Positions 49,959-59,092 of a stretch of DNA of 64,000 nt are shown here, piece by piece (position 1 is the stretch's first letter; every line of letters starts with the position of its first letter). The DNA is from Enterobacter cloacae complex sp. R_G8 (GTDB taxonomy: Bacteria > Pseudomonadota > Gammaproteobacteria > Enterobacterales > Enterobacteriaceae). Location of the stretch: contig NZ_CP102246.1 in the NCBI RefSeq assembly GCF_024599795.1, positions 1,488,001-1,552,000 of the forward strand, in the 5' to 3' direction. Both the position numbers and the translations under genes were made by a program. The notes beneath the pieces were generated by a model. It did not search any database and was not told where the DNA came from. It was given only the letters and a program-made list of their open reading frames with translations.

Positions 49959-51023
49959 ATGCTCGAAATGTTAATGCAGTGGTACCGGCGTCGGTTTAGC
50001 GACCCGGAGGCCATTGCTTTGCTGGTTATTCTGGTTGCCGGATTCGGTATTCTGTTCTTCTTCAGTGGCCTTCTGGCGCCACTGCTGGTAGCGATTGTGC
50101 TGGCCTATTTGCTGGAATGGCCAACCGCGCGACTGGAAAATATCGGCTGCTCCCGACGCTGGGCGACCAGCATTGTGCTGGTGCTGTTTGTCGGCATTCT
50201 GCTGTTGATGGCTTTTGTGGTCATGCCCGTCGCCTGGCAACAGGGGATCTACCTGATCCGCGATATGCCCGGTATGCTGAACAAGCTTTCTGATTTCGCT
50301 GCCACGCTGCCGCGTCGTTATCCTGCGTTAATGGATGCCGGGATCATCGATGCGATGGCTGAAAATATGCGCGCCCGCATCATGACCATGGGCGACTCGG
50401 TGGTCAAATACTCGCTGGCGTCACTGGTTGGGCTGCTCACACTCGCCGTCTACCTGGTGCTGGTGCCATTGATGGTGTTCTTCCTGGTGAAGGACAAAGA
50501 TCAGATGCTCAACGCCGTGCGGCGTATTCTGCCGCGTAATCGCGGGCTGGCCGGGCAGGTGTGGGAAGAGATGAACCAGCAGATCACCAACTACATTCGC
50601 GGCAAGGTGCTGGAGATGATTGTGGTTGGGGTCGCGACGTGGATTGGCTTCCTGATCTTCGGGCTGAATTATTCACTGCTGCTGGCGGTGCTGGTGGGGT
50701 TATCGGTCCTTATTCCGTATATTGGCGCGTTTGTGGTCACCATCCCGGTGGTGGGCGTCGCGCTGTTCCAGTTTGGCCTGGGCACCGAGTTCTGGAGCTG
50801 CTTCGCCGTGTACCTGATTATTCAGGCGCTGGATGGCAACCTGCTGGTGCCGGTGCTGTTCTCAGAAGCGGTAAATCTGCATCCGCTGGTCATTATTCTG
50901 TCGGTGGTGATTTTCGGCGGGCTGTGGGGATTCTGGGGCGTGTTCTTTGCCATTCCGCTGGCGACGCTGATTAAAGCTGTCGTCCACGCGTGGCCGGATG
51001 TGCCGGCGGTGGAAGAGAAGTAG
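49959..51023 (+). CDS. perM: PerM, AI-2E-family inner-membrane permease
   Basis: A 354-residue protein with about eight membrane helices in the AI-2 exporter-like (UPF0118) family. It matches E. coli PerM closely through 'LLAPLLVAIVLAYLLEWP', 'VGLSVLIPYIGAFVVTIPVVGVALFQFG' and 'GGLWGFWGVFFAIPLATLIKAV'. The substrate is uncertain. It is divergent from bepA, with 221 bp between starts. An AGGGAAGGG ribosome-binding site precedes the ATG. Confidence 0.96.
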   Translation: MLEMLMQWYRRRFSDPEAIALLVILVAGFGILFFFSGLLAPLLVAIVLAYLLEWPTARLENIGCSRRWATSIVLVLFVGILLLMAFVVMPVAWQQGIYLIRDMPGMLNKLSDFAATLPRRYPALMDAGIIDAMAENMRARIMTMGDSVVKYSLASLVGLLTLAVYLVLVPLMVFFLVKDKDQMLNAVRRILPRNRGLAGQVWEEMNQQITNYIRGKVLEMIVVGVATWIGFLIFGLNYSLLLAVLVGLSVLIPYIGAFVVTIPVVGVALFQFGLGTEFWSCFAVYLIIQALDGNLLVPVLFSEAVNLHPLVIILSVVIFGGLWGFWGVFFAIPLATLIKAVVHAWPDVPAVEEK

Positions 51024-51041
51024 TTTTTGTGCGGCCTGATG

Positions 51042-51078
51042 CTCTCACCCCGGCCCTCTCCCACGGGGAGAGGGGGAG
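51042..51078. repeat. Family-A palindromic repeat (single unit)
   Basis: CTCTCACCCCGGCCCTCTCCC pairs with GGGGAGAGGGGGAG around a short loop. It is a single-hairpin version of the element at 16116-16205, placed just after perM. Confidence 0.78.
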
Positions 51079-51084
51079 ACACTA

Positions 51085-51109
51085 AAAACGGCAACCAGGT
51101 TGCCGTTTT
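51085..51109. terminator. Bidirectional terminator between perM and bcp
   Basis: AAAACGGCAAC pairs perfectly with GTTGCCGTTTT around CAG. With A on one side and T on the other it suits both the perM transcript and the convergent gcvR-bcp transcript. Confidence 0.85.
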
Positions 51110-51120
51110 GCATTTATCTT

Positions 51121-51152
51121 GTAGGTCGGGTAAGGCGAAGCCGCCACCCGAC
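51121..51152. repeat. REP-like palindrome, family B
   Basis: GTCGGGT...ACCCGAC ends with a GGCGAAGCCGCC centre. It lies 9 bases beyond the bcp stop codon and directly after the terminator, so three hairpins fill the perM-bcp gap. Confidence 0.72.
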
Positions 51153-51160
51153 ACTCACTT

Positions 51161-51631
51161 TCAGGCACTTTGTTTCAGCCAGTTCAACACCACGTCGTGG
51201 TGGTTGCTGGTTTTGAAGTCGTCAAAGACATGTTCCACTTTACCGTCAGCGTCAATCAGGAAACTGATGCGGTGAATGCCGTCATAGGTTTTGCCCATAA
51301 ACGTCTTCTCGCCCCAGACGCCGAACTGCTCACAGACCTGATGATCTTCGTCGGAAAGCAGCGTGAAGTTCAGCAGCTCTTTTTCAGCAAATCGTGACAG
51401 CTTTTCTGGCTTATCGGTGCTGATACCCAGCACTTCTACGCCGGCTTTTTTCAACTCGTCCATGTTGTCGCGTAAGCCGCAGGCCTGTACGGTGCAGCCC
51501 GGGGTCATGGCTTTCGGGTAGAAATAGACCAGAACACGCTGTCCCTGGAAGTCGGTCAAATTTACTTGCTCACCATCCTGATCCGGTAAGCTAAATTTCG
51601 GTGCGATGTCACCGGCTTTCAGTGGGTTCAT
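51161..51631 (-). CDS. bcp: Bcp, thioredoxin-dependent thiol peroxidase
   Basis: A 156-residue peroxiredoxin with the peroxidatic Cys in 'PKAMTPGCTVQACGLRD' (Cys46) and the second Cys five residues later, as in E. coli Bcp. It reduces peroxides with thioredoxin. The ATG shares a base with the gcvR stop (TAATG), so it is translationally coupled to gcvR. Confidence 0.97.
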   Translation of the reverse strand: MNPLKAGDIAPKFSLPDQDGEQVNLTDFQGQRVLVYFYPKAMTPGCTVQACGLRDNMDELKKAGVEVLGISTDKPEKLSRFAEKELLNFTLLSDEDHQVCEQFGVWGEKTFMGKTYDGIHRISFLIDADGKVEHVFDDFKTSNHHDVVLNWLKQSA

Positions 51632-52200
51632 TACTCAACTCCATCCTGTTCATGCTGCGAATAATTTACGACGCTTATACTGCCTTGCGCGTGTAATTCT
51701 GTACAGAGGGCTTTGAACGCTTGCTCGATATTTGACGCATCCTGTGATGCAGGACTGTGGGCGGTGATTTGAATAAAGAGGGTAGGAACGGCACTCTCAT
51801 CAGCCGGTTGTGTGCGGGAAACCAGCTCGGCAATGTTCATCTGATGGCTGTCAAACAGCGCGGTAAAACGCTCGATCAGATGAGGGGAATCAGGAACTTC
51901 AACCTGTACCCAGACGGTGGCAGGCATGGCCGGACGCGGACGCGCGTTGGTGCGTTTCATCACGATCAGTAAATCCAGCTCCGCGCCTTTCAGCGGCAGG
52001 GTGGATTCGATAAGCGTGATGGCGTTCCATGTCCCGGACAGCAGCATAATAAACGTGAACTCTTCGCCCAGCATCGCCAGACGGCTGTCCTCGATATTAC
52101 AGCCGCAGCTGCTCACGTGGCGGGTAATGGTGTTCACGATACCCGGCCTGTCAGCACCCAGCGCAGTGATAACCAGGTAATGTTGTGATGAGGTTGTCAA
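51631..52200 (-). CDS. gcvR: GcvR, glycine-cleavage system regulator
   Basis: A 189-residue protein with two ACT domains (residues 8-80 'LVITALGADRPGIVNTITRHVSSCGCNIEDSRLAMLG' and about 95-175). GcvR binds GcvA and glycine to repress the gcv operon. The start is TTG at 52200, giving the family N-terminus 'MTTSSQHYLVITALG' with an AGGA ribosome-binding site; no ATG fits. It is divergent from dapA. Confidence 0.95.
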   Translation of the reverse strand: MTTSSQHYLVITALGADRPGIVNTITRHVSSCGCNIEDSRLAMLGEEFTFIMLLSGTWNAITLIESTLPLKGAELDLLIVMKRTNARPRPAMPATVWVQVEVPDSPHLIERFTALFDSHQMNIAELVSRTQPADESAVPTLFIQITAHSPASQDASNIEQAFKALCTELHAQGSISVVNYSQHEQDGVE

Positions 52201-52345
52201 ACCTGTTCTTCCTTTGCTTGGTTAAGTCTTCCTAAGGAAAGCATAAAAAAAACATGCATACAACCGCCTGAGGGCCTCAGGTCGCTTGCTTTTATTACAG
52301 TTCCAAACGTACCATTGAGGCTCTTGTTCGCACAGAGGATGGCTC

Positions 52346-53224
52346 ATGTTCACGGGAAGTATTGTCGCGCTTGTAACACCGATGGATGAAAAAGGTAATG
52401 TCTGCCGGTCAAGCATGAAGAAGCTGATTGATTACCATGTCGCCAATGGAACCTCGGCGATCGTTTCGGTAGGGACTACCGGTGAATCTGCAACGCTGAG
52501 CCACGAAGAGCACGGCGATGTGGTGATGTTGACCCTCGAACTGGCTGACGGACGTATTCCGGTCATCGCGGGAACAGGCGCGAATGCAACCGCGGAAGCG
52601 ATCAGCCTGACCCAACGTTTTAACGACAGCGGCGTTGTTGGCTGTCTGACGGTCACCCCTTATTATAACCGTCCTACTCAGGAAGGTTTGTTCCAGCATT
52701 TCAAAGCCATCGCTGAACATACTGACTTGCCACAAATTCTGTATAATGTGCCGTCCCGTACTGGCTGCGATATGCTGCCGGAAACCGTTGGTCGTCTCTC
52801 GAAAGTAAAAAATATTATCGGGATTAAAGAGGCGACAGGGAACTTAAGCCGCGTTCATCAGATCAAAGAGCTGGTTTCAGACGACTTTATCCTGTTGAGC
52901 GGTGACGATGCGACCGCGCTGGACTTTATGCAGCTCGGTGGTCATGGCGTGATCTCCGTAACGTCGAACGTTGCGGCCCGCGATATGGCGGAAATGTGCA
53001 AGCTGGCGGCGGCAGGTCACTTTGATGAAGCCCGTCTCATTAATAAACGTCTGATGCCGTTGCACAATAAATTATTTGTCGAACCCAATCCGATCCCGGT
53101 GAAATGGGCATGTAAGGAGTTGGGACTTGTAGCAACCGATACGCTGCGTCTGCCAATGACACCGATTACCGACCACGGTCGTGAAATCGTCACTGCAGCG
53201 CTGAAGCATGCCGGTTTGCTGTAA
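52346..53224 (+). CDS. dapA: DapA, 4-hydroxy-tetrahydrodipicolinate synthase
   Basis: DapA joins pyruvate and aspartate semialdehyde at the start of lysine and diaminopimelate synthesis. The 292-residue TIM barrel has Thr44-Thr45 in 'VGTTGES', Tyr133 in 'LYNVPSRTG' and the Schiff-base Lys161 in 'IGIKEATG'. No lysine riboswitch is seen in the 145-bp gap to gcvR. bamC follows after 16 bases. Confidence 0.98.
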   Translation: MFTGSIVALVTPMDEKGNVCRSSMKKLIDYHVANGTSAIVSVGTTGESATLSHEEHGDVVMLTLELADGRIPVIAGTGANATAEAISLTQRFNDSGVVGCLTVTPYYNRPTQEGLFQHFKAIAEHTDLPQILYNVPSRTGCDMLPETVGRLSKVKNIIGIKEATGNLSRVHQIKELVSDDFILLSGDDATALDFMQLGGHGVISVTSNVAARDMAEMCKLAAAGHFDEARLINKRLMPLHNKLFVEPNPIPVKWACKELGLVATDTLRLPMTPITDHGREIVTAALKHAGLL

Positions 53225-53240
53225 AGTTTAGGGAGATTTG

Positions 53241-54275
53241 ATGGCTTATTCAGTACAGAAGTCGCGCCTGGCGAAGGTTGCGAGTGTTTCGCTTGTTATG
53301 CTGCTCGCTGCCTGTAGTTCAGACTCGCGCTACAAGCGCCAGGTGAGCGGTGATGAATCCTATCTGGATGCGACCCCGCTTGCTGAACTTCATGCACCGG
53401 CTGGCATGATCCTGCCGATTCAGAACGGCGATTATAATATCCCCGTGACCAACGGCAGCGGCCCGGTGGGCAAAGCGCTTGATATTCGTCCGCCAGCACA
53501 GCCTCTGGCGCTGGTGAGCGGGGCGCGTACCCAGTTTACCGGTGATACCGCGTCTCTGATGGTGGAAAGCGCACGTGGCAGCACGCTGTGGCCACAGGTG
53601 GTGAGCGTTATTCAGTCGAAGAACTACACGATTGATAAACGCGATGACGCCAGCCAGACGTTAACCACCGACTGGATCGAGTGGAACCGTCTGGATGAAG
53701 ACCAGCAGTACCGTGGTCGTTATCAAGTCTCCGTTAAACCGCAGGGCTATCAGCAGGCGGTTACCGTTAAGCTGTTGAACCTGGAGCAGGCGGGTAAACC
53801 GGTTGCGGATGCCGCCGCCATGCAGCGTTACAGCACTGAAATGCTGAACGTGATTGCTGCGGGCCTGGATAAAAACGCCACCGACGCCGCTAACGCCTCA
53901 CAGAGCCGTAACGGTGTGACGTTTGATGTCCAGAGCGGCGCGGATGATACCGGCCTGCCGATGCTGGTTGTTCGTGCACCGTTTAACCAGACCTGGCAGC
54001 GTCTGCCAGCGACGCTGGAAAAAGTGGGCATGAAAGTGACCGACAGCACGCGTTCAACCGGTAGCATGACGGCAACCTATAAGCCGCTGTCCGACAGCGC
54101 ATGGCAGGAGCTGGGCGCACGCGATCCACAGCTTGCTTCCGGCGACTACAAGATTCAGATAGGCGACCTCGATAACCGCAGTAGCCTGCAGTTTATCGAT
54201 CCGAAAGGTCACACGCTGACCCAGTCGCAGAACGATGCGCTGGTCGCGGTCTTCCAGGCTGCATTCAGCAAATAA
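53241..54275 (+). CDS. bamC: BamC, outer-membrane assembly lipoprotein
   Basis: A 344-residue lipoprotein of the BAM complex with the lipobox 'LLAAC' and lipidated Cys25 followed by Ser. An unstructured stretch that binds BamD ('[14 protein letters not shown]') is followed by two helix-grip domains. The ATG at 53241 has a GGGAG ribosome-binding site; the in-frame TTG one codon earlier is not needed. dapA-bamC is the usual operon. Confidence 0.97.
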   Translation: MAYSVQKSRLAKVASVSLVMLLAACSSDSRYKRQVSGDESYLDATPLAELHAPAGMILPIQNGDYNIPVTNGSGPVGKALDIRPPAQPLALVSGARTQFTGDTASLMVESARGSTLWPQVVSVIQSKNYTIDKRDDASQTLTTDWIEWNRLDEDQQYRGRYQVSVKPQGYQQAVTVKLLNLEQAGKPVADAAAMQRYSTEMLNVIAAGLDKNATDAANASQSRNGVTFDVQSGADDTGLPMLVVRAPFNQTWQRLPATLEKVGMKVTDSTRSTGSMTATYKPLSDSAWQELGARDPQLASGDYKIQIGDLDNRSSLQFIDPKGHTLTQSQNDALVAVFQAAFSK

Positions 54276-54279
54276 ATAC

Positions 54280-54306
54280 GAGGGCTGGTAAATCCAGCCC
54301 TTTTTA
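54280..54306 (+). terminator. Rho-independent terminator after bamC
   Basis: GGGCTGG pairs with CCAGCCC around TAAAT, followed by TTTTTATTTT. It separates dapA-bamC from the purC promoter immediately downstream. Confidence 0.87.
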
Positions 54307-54316
54307 TTTTCGTGCT

Positions 54317-54340
54317 ACGCAAACGTGTGCGTGGCATAAT
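54317..54340 (+). promoter_or_regulatory. purC promoter with PurR box
   Basis: ACGCAAACGTGTGCGT at 54317-54332 is a near-ideal PurR operator, and a -10-like CATAAT follows at 54335-54340, 45 bp before the purC ATG. The arrangement is that of E. coli purC, where PurR repression is established. Confidence 0.87.
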
Positions 54341-54384
54341 ATCCCCAGTTTTGAACACAAATCATCACACCAGGAGTAATCAAG

Positions 54385-55098
54385 ATGCAGAAGCAAGCTG
54401 AGTTGTATCGTGGCAAAGCGAAGACCGTATACAGCACGGAAAACCCGGATCTGTTGGTGCTCGAGTTCCGCAATGATACGTCAGCAGGGGATGGCGCACG
54501 CATTGAGCAGTTCGATCGTAAAGGCATGGTGAACAACAAGTTCAACCACTTCATTATGACCAAACTGGCCGAAGCGGGTATCCCGACTCAGATGGAAGCG
54601 TTGCTGTCCGATACGGAATGTCTGGTGAAAAAACTGGATATGGTTCCGGTTGAGTGCGTCATTCGTAACCGTGCCGCGGGCTCCCTGGTGAAGCGTCTGG
54701 GCATTGAGGAAGGTATCGAGCTGAATCCACCGCTGTTCGATCTGTTCCTGAAAAACGACGCCATGCACGATCCGATGGTCAATGACTCCTACTGCGAAAC
54801 CTTCGGCTGGGTGAATAAAGAGAACCTGGCGCGCATGAAAGAGCTGACCTACAAAGCCAACGATGTGCTGAAAAAACTGTTTGATGATGCTGGCCTGATC
54901 CTCGTCGACTTCAAGCTGGAGTTTGGTCTGTTCAAAGGCGAAGTGGTACTGGGCGACGAGTTCTCACCGGACGGCAGCCGTCTGTGGGACAAAGAAACGC
55001 TGGATAAAATGGATAAAGACCGTTTCCGTCAGAGCCTGGGTGGCCTGATTGAAGCGTACGAAGCCGTTGCTCACCGTTTAGGCGTTAAGCTCGACTAA
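54385..55098 (+). CDS. purC: PurC, SAICAR synthase
   Basis: PurC joins CAIR and aspartate in purine synthesis. The 237-residue protein shows '[12 protein letters not shown]' with the ATP-binding Lys, '[16 protein letters not shown]', 'LVDFKLEFG' and '[14 protein letters not shown]'. Length and start equal the E. coli enzyme. A CAGGAG ribosome-binding site is 8 bases from the ATG. Confidence 0.98.
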   Translation: MQKQAELYRGKAKTVYSTENPDLLVLEFRNDTSAGDGARIEQFDRKGMVNNKFNHFIMTKLAEAGIPTQMEALLSDTECLVKKLDMVPVECVIRNRAAGSLVKRLGIEEGIELNPPLFDLFLKNDAMHDPMVNDSYCETFGWVNKENLARMKELTYKANDVLKKLFDDAGLILVDFKLEFGLFKGEVVLGDEFSPDGSRLWDKETLDKMDKDRFRQSLGGLIEAYEAVAHRLGVKLD

Positions 55099-55107
55099 CT
55101 CCCTCAT

Positions 55108-55140
55108 CGCCAAAGGATGTTCATATCCTTTGGCGTCTTA
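55108..55140 (+). terminator. Hairpin terminator after purC
   Basis: CGCCAAAGGAT pairs perfectly with ATCCTTTGGCG around a 6-base loop, 10 bases after the purC stop. The T run is weak (TCTTACCTTT), so termination may be partial. Confidence 0.7.
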
Positions 55141-55217
55141 CCTTTGTTTCCTATGGTAATCTTGCCGTTAACCGCCTACGATCATAGCTATTATTAATGG
55201 AATAGTTCGAGGTAGTT

Positions 55218-56087
55218 ATGCGCTGGCAAGGGCGTCGTGAAAGTGACAATGTAGAAGACAGACGTGGTGATAGCGGTGGCGGCCCTTCCATGGGTGGCCC
55301 CGGCTTCCGTTTACCCAGCGGAAAAGGCGGAATCATTCTGCTGATTGTGGTGCTGGTTGCGGGTTATTACGGAGTCGATCTCACCGGGTTAATGACCGGT
55401 CAGCCGCTGCAGCAACAGCAGCAATCTCAGCGCTCCATCAACCCAAATGAAGATGAAGCGGCCAAATTTACCTCCGTTATTCTCGCGACCACTGAAGACA
55501 CGTGGAGCCAGCAGTTTGAGAAAATGGGGCGCAGCTACCAGCCGCCGAAGCTGGTGATGTACCGTGGTGCGACCCGCACCGGCTGCGGCACCGGACAGTC
55601 GGTGATGGGGCCGTTCTACTGCCCGGCAGACAGCACCGTCTATATCGATCTCTCTTTTTATGATGACATGAAACGCAAACTCGGTGCCGACGGTGATTTT
55701 GCTCAGGGCTACGTGATTGCGCATGAAGTGGGGCATCACGTGCAAAAATTGCTGGGCATTGAACCTAAGGTTCGCCAGCTTCAGCAAAACGCCTCGCAGG
55801 CGGAGGTCAATCGCCTTTCCGTGCGCATGGAGCTGCAGGCGGACTGCTTCGCGGGCGTCTGGGGTAACAGCATGCAGAAGCAGGGCGTGCTGGAGTCTGG
55901 CGACCTGGAAGAGGCGTTAAATGCCGCTGAGGCCATCGGTGACGACCGTCTCCAGCAGCAGAGCCAGGGCCGTGTGGTGCCGGACAGCTTCACTCACGGG
56001 ACGTCAGAACAACGTTACACCTGGTTTAAACGCGGTTTTGACAGCGGTGACCCGGCGCAGTGCAACACCTTCGGTAAAGCCATGTAA
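55218..56087 (+). CDS. ypfJ: YpfJ, membrane-anchored neutral zinc metallopeptidase
   Basis: A 289-residue protein of the YpfJ/zinc metallopeptidase family. It has a Gly-rich cytoplasmic N-terminus, one membrane helix (about residues 37-55), a Gln/Ser linker, then the peptidase domain with HExxH as '[15 protein letters not shown]' and the later '[12 protein letters not shown]', which provides the third ligand. The physiological target is unknown. Its TAA shares a base with the tmcA ATG (TAATG). Confidence 0.95.
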   Translation: MRWQGRRESDNVEDRRGDSGGGPSMGGPGFRLPSGKGGIILLIVVLVAGYYGVDLTGLMTGQPLQQQQQSQRSINPNEDEAAKFTSVILATTEDTWSQQFEKMGRSYQPPKLVMYRGATRTGCGTGQSVMGPFYCPADSTVYIDLSFYDDMKRKLGADGDFAQGYVIAHEVGHHVQKLLGIEPKVRQLQQNASQAEVNRLSVRMELQADCFAGVWGNSMQKQGVLESGDLEEALNAAEAIGDDRLQQQSQGRVVPDSFTHGTSEQRYTWFKRGFDSGDPAQCNTFGKAM

Positions 56088-58060
56088 TGGTGGCGTTTGA
56101 CCAACTGATTAGCCAGCTTGAGCGCACCGGCCAGCGTCGGCTGGTGGTGCTCAGCGGTGATGCGCCGTGGTCCCTGGCGCAGGCCGGGGCACTGCGTGAT
56201 ACGCTTTCCGGGGATTGGGTGTGGCTGGATGAAAACCCTTCCCGGGAGACAGGCGGGCTGCTGGGGCGCGAGTTCCGGCACGCTGTTTTTGATGCCCGCG
56301 CCGGGTTTGATGTCTCAGCCTTTGCCGCCCTGAGCGGAACGCTGCGTGCCGGGAGCCTGCTGGTGCTGTTGGCTCCCCCGCTTGCGGTGTGGGCAGACAC
56401 GCCCGACCGCGATTCCCTGCGCTGGAGCGACAGCGCAGAACCCATTCCCACGCCGAATTTCATTCGCCACTTTTGCCAGATGATTACCCGCGACGCCGAT
56501 GCAATCGTCTGGCAGCAAAACCAGCCGTTAACCCTTCCTCCGTTTCCTGATGCCCCTGACTGGCAACCCGCTAACGGCGCGCCCCAGCGCGAGCAGGAGG
56601 AGATCCTGCAGGCACTTCGTGCAATGCCGAAAGGCGTTGCGGCTGTTACCGCCCCGCGCGGGCGGGGAAAGTCGGCGCTTGCCGGCATGCTGCTGAACAG
56701 CATTGAGGGCAGAGCAGTTGTCACCGCACCGGCAAAGGGGGCAACGGAGGTCATCGCACGGTTTGCGGGTGAACATTTTCACTTTATGGCACCGGATGCG
56801 CTGCTGGCCTCCTCACACCATGCCGACTGGCTGATTGTCGATGAGGCGGCGGCCATACCCGGCCCTGTGCTGGAGAAGCTGGTTGCGCGCTTTCCACGGG
56901 CACTGTTAACCACGACGGTACAAGGGTATGAAGGAACCGGAAGAGGGTTTTTGCTTAAATTCTGCGCGCAGTTCAGCGCCCTGCAGCGTTATACCTTATC
57001 CACCCCCGTTCGCTGGGCTGTGGGATGTCCGCTTGAGCGGGTAGTCGCCAGCGCACTGCTGTTTGACGACACGCTCATCGACCAGCAGCCGAAAGGAGAG
57101 GTGCAACTGACCTCTCTGGCCCCCGATGCATGGGAGCACACGCCTGCACTCGCCGCGAGTGTCTACGAGCTGCTTTGTGCGGCCCATTACCGTACCTCGC
57201 CGCTGGATCTGCGCCGTATGATGGACGCCCCCGGTCAGCACGTTGCCGTCGCGCAAACGGATCCGGTCATCGCGGGCGCGTTGTGGCTGGTAGACGAAGG
57301 CGGGTTAAGCCCGGCGCTAAGTCGCGCAGTATGGGCGGGTTTTCGCCGTCCGCGCGGTAACCTTGTCGCGCAGTCTCTGGCCGCGCATGGCGGCACGCCT
57401 CTGGCAGCAACGCTGAAAGGTCGACGGGTCACGCGCATCGCTGTTCACCCTCACCGGCAACGGGAAGGGATCGGCCGGGCGCTTATCCGCGAGGCCTGCG
57501 GGGAGGATTATCTCTCGGTAAGTTTTGGCTTTACCGACGCGCTGTGGCATTTCTGGCAGCGGTGCGGCTTTGTGCTGGTACGGATGGGCAGCCACCGCGA
57601 AGCCAGCAGCGGCTGCTATACCGCAATGGCGTTATTGCCGCAAAGTGAGGCGGGGCATCGTCTGTGTGAACAGGCCCGGCTGCGCCTGCATCGCGATGCG
57701 CGTGTCTTATCATTGTGGAATGGCGAAAAGATCCCGGTGGCAGATGAGTGGGAAGCTACCCTTAATAGTGACGACTGGCTGGAGCTGGCAGGCTTTGCCT
57801 TTGCACACCGGCCCTTTGCTACGTCCGTTGCCGCGTTGACGCGTTTGCTGCTCGCCGTGGATCTGCCGCTTCCGGCCCTGCGCGGTAAAATTGAGGCGCG
57901 AAGAGAGGACGCCGCGCTCAGTGCTGAGCTGTCGCTCACCGGGCGAAAAGCGGTGCTGGCAAGATTACGCGCTGAAACGGCGCAGGCCCTTGAATGTCTT
58001 GATAATGCACGCAGCCAGCAGCTCAAAAGCGACATATTGCAATGGCAATTTTTTCAATGA
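56087..58060 (+). CDS. tmcA: TmcA, tRNA(Met) cytidine acetyltransferase
   Basis: TmcA makes N4-acetylcytidine at the wobble position of elongator tRNA-Met with ATP and acetyl-CoA. The 657-residue protein has an N-terminal domain, a helicase-like ATPase with Walker A 'APRGRGKSALAG' (near residue 190) and Walker B 'LIVDEAAAIP', and a GNAT domain ('IAVHPHRQREGIGRALI' near 450). The start overlaps the ypfJ stop. It is slightly shorter than the E. coli protein (about 671). Confidence 0.96.
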   Translation: MVAFDQLISQLERTGQRRLVVLSGDAPWSLAQAGALRDTLSGDWVWLDENPSRETGGLLGREFRHAVFDARAGFDVSAFAALSGTLRAGSLLVLLAPPLAVWADTPDRDSLRWSDSAEPIPTPNFIRHFCQMITRDADAIVWQQNQPLTLPPFPDAPDWQPANGAPQREQEEILQALRAMPKGVAAVTAPRGRGKSALAGMLLNSIEGRAVVTAPAKGATEVIARFAGEHFHFMAPDALLASSHHADWLIVDEAAAIPGPVLEKLVARFPRALLTTTVQGYEGTGRGFLLKFCAQFSALQRYTLSTPVRWAVGCPLERVVASALLFDDTLIDQQPKGEVQLTSLAPDAWEHTPALAASVYELLCAAHYRTSPLDLRRMMDAPGQHVAVAQTDPVIAGALWLVDEGGLSPALSRAVWAGFRRPRGNLVAQSLAAHGGTPLAATLKGRRVTRIAVHPHRQREGIGRALIREACGEDYLSVSFGFTDALWHFWQRCGFVLVRMGSHREASSGCYTAMALLPQSEAGHRLCEQARLRLHRDARVLSLWNGEKIPVADEWEATLNSDDWLELAGFAFAHRPFATSVAALTRLLLAVDLPLPALRGKIEARREDAALSAELSLTGRKAVLARLRAETAQALECLDNARSQQLKSDILQWQFFQ

Positions 58061-58133
58061 CTTCTTCAGTAAAGTGGCATGGTCATTCCCCCCGCAAGGC
58101 GTAGAATCCAGGTCATCAATTAAGGAGACCGCC

Positions 58134-58829
58134 ATGAAACACGATCATTTTGTTGTTCAAAGCCCCGACAAACCGGCTAAACAGTTACTGCTGCTGTTTC
58201 ATGGCGTTGGCGATAACGCCGTCAATATGGGAGAGATAGGTCGCTGGTTTGCACCTGTTTTTCCTGAGGCGCTGATTGTCAGTATCGGCGGCGTGGAGCC
58301 GTGTGGCCCTGACGGACGGCAGTGGTTCTCCGTTCAGGGCGTGACGGAAGAGAACCGTCAGGCGCGCATTGATGCCATTATGCCGGTCTTTATCGAAACC
58401 GTGCGTTACTGGCAGCAGCAGAGCGGCGTTGGTGCCGACGCGACCGCGCTGATTGGCTTTTCACAGGGGTCAATCATGTCGCTGGAGAGCGTGAAAGCAG
58501 AGCCGGGTCTGGCTTCGCGCGTGATTGCCTTTAACGGCCGTTTCGCGACGCTGCCGACGAGCGCAACCACGCAGACGACGATCCACTTGATCCACGGTGG
58601 CGAAGACCGGGTGATTGAGCTTTCGCACGCCGTAGCGGCACAGGAAGCCCTGATCCGGGAAGGCGGGGATGTGACGCTGGATATTGTTGACGATCTTGGC
58701 CACGCGATTGACGATCGCAGCATGCAGTTTGCGCTTGACCATCTGCGTTATACCGTACCGAAGCACTACTTTGATGAAGCGCTCAGCGGGGGTAAGCCGG
58801 ACGATGATGATATTGTTGAATTTTTATGA
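58134..58829 (+). CDS. ypfH: YpfH, cytoplasmic esterase
   Basis: A 231-residue alpha/beta hydrolase of the carboxylesterase/phospholipase (Abhydrolase_2) family. The oxyanion segment is 'LLLLFHGVGDNAVN', the nucleophile Ser is in 'LIGFSQGSIMS', and the acid and base are the Asp in 'HGGEDRVI' and His in 'DLGHAIDD'. It matches E. coli YpfH. The AAGGAGACC ribosome-binding site fixes the ATG at 58134; the upstream in-frame reading runs through tmcA. Confidence 0.95.
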   Translation: MKHDHFVVQSPDKPAKQLLLLFHGVGDNAVNMGEIGRWFAPVFPEALIVSIGGVEPCGPDGRQWFSVQGVTEENRQARIDAIMPVFIETVRYWQQQSGVGADATALIGFSQGSIMSLESVKAEPGLASRVIAFNGRFATLPTSATTQTTIHLIHGGEDRVIELSHAVAAQEALIREGGDVTLDIVDDLGHAIDDRSMQFALDHLRYTVPKHYFDEALSGGKPDDDDIVEFL

Positions 58830-58839
58830 GTGAAACATT

Positions 58840-58862
58840 CCCTCTCCCCAACGGGGAGAGGG
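58840..58862. repeat. Family-A palindrome between ypfH and ypfN
   Basis: CCCTCTCCCC pairs with GGGGAGAGGG around AAC, a perfect 10-bp stem. It lies between convergent genes, 11 bases after ypfH and 9 bases after the ypfN stop, and may serve as a shared transcription end. Confidence 0.78.
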
Positions 58863-58870
58863 AGTGCGAA

Positions 58871-59068
58871 TTACTTCTTCTGGTCTTTCTTCGGCCAGTC
58901 GTCGTCGTCATCCCACTTGTCGTTAAAATCACGATGAGGCGGAAGATCCGGCTTGTTGGCGAGGAATTTTTTATGGTCAACGCGCTTAAGATCTTTAATC
59001 ACGTTAAGCAATACGCCTACCAGAAACACTAACACCAGAATCCACCAGTACTTTGCAAGCCAATCCAT
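58871..59068 (-). CDS. ypfN: YpfN, small membrane protein (UPF0370)
   Basis: A 65-residue protein with one N-terminal membrane helix ('[18 protein letters not shown]') and a charged tail rich in Lys and Asp ('[16 protein letters not shown]'). It matches E. coli YpfN, of unknown function. It is the last gene of the yffB-dapE-ypfN group. Confidence 0.95.
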   Translation of the reverse strand: MDWLAKYWWILVLVFLVGVLLNVIKDLKRVDHKKFLANKPDLPPHRDFNDKWDDDDDWPKKDQKK

Positions 59069-59092
59069 TCGCTATTCCTCTCAGAGCGCTCG

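Noticed and set aside
52201..52345. Possible lysine riboswitch before dapA
   Set aside because: The gap to gcvR is only 145 bp and shows no lysine-riboswitch-like helices; dapA of enteric bacteria is not known to have one.
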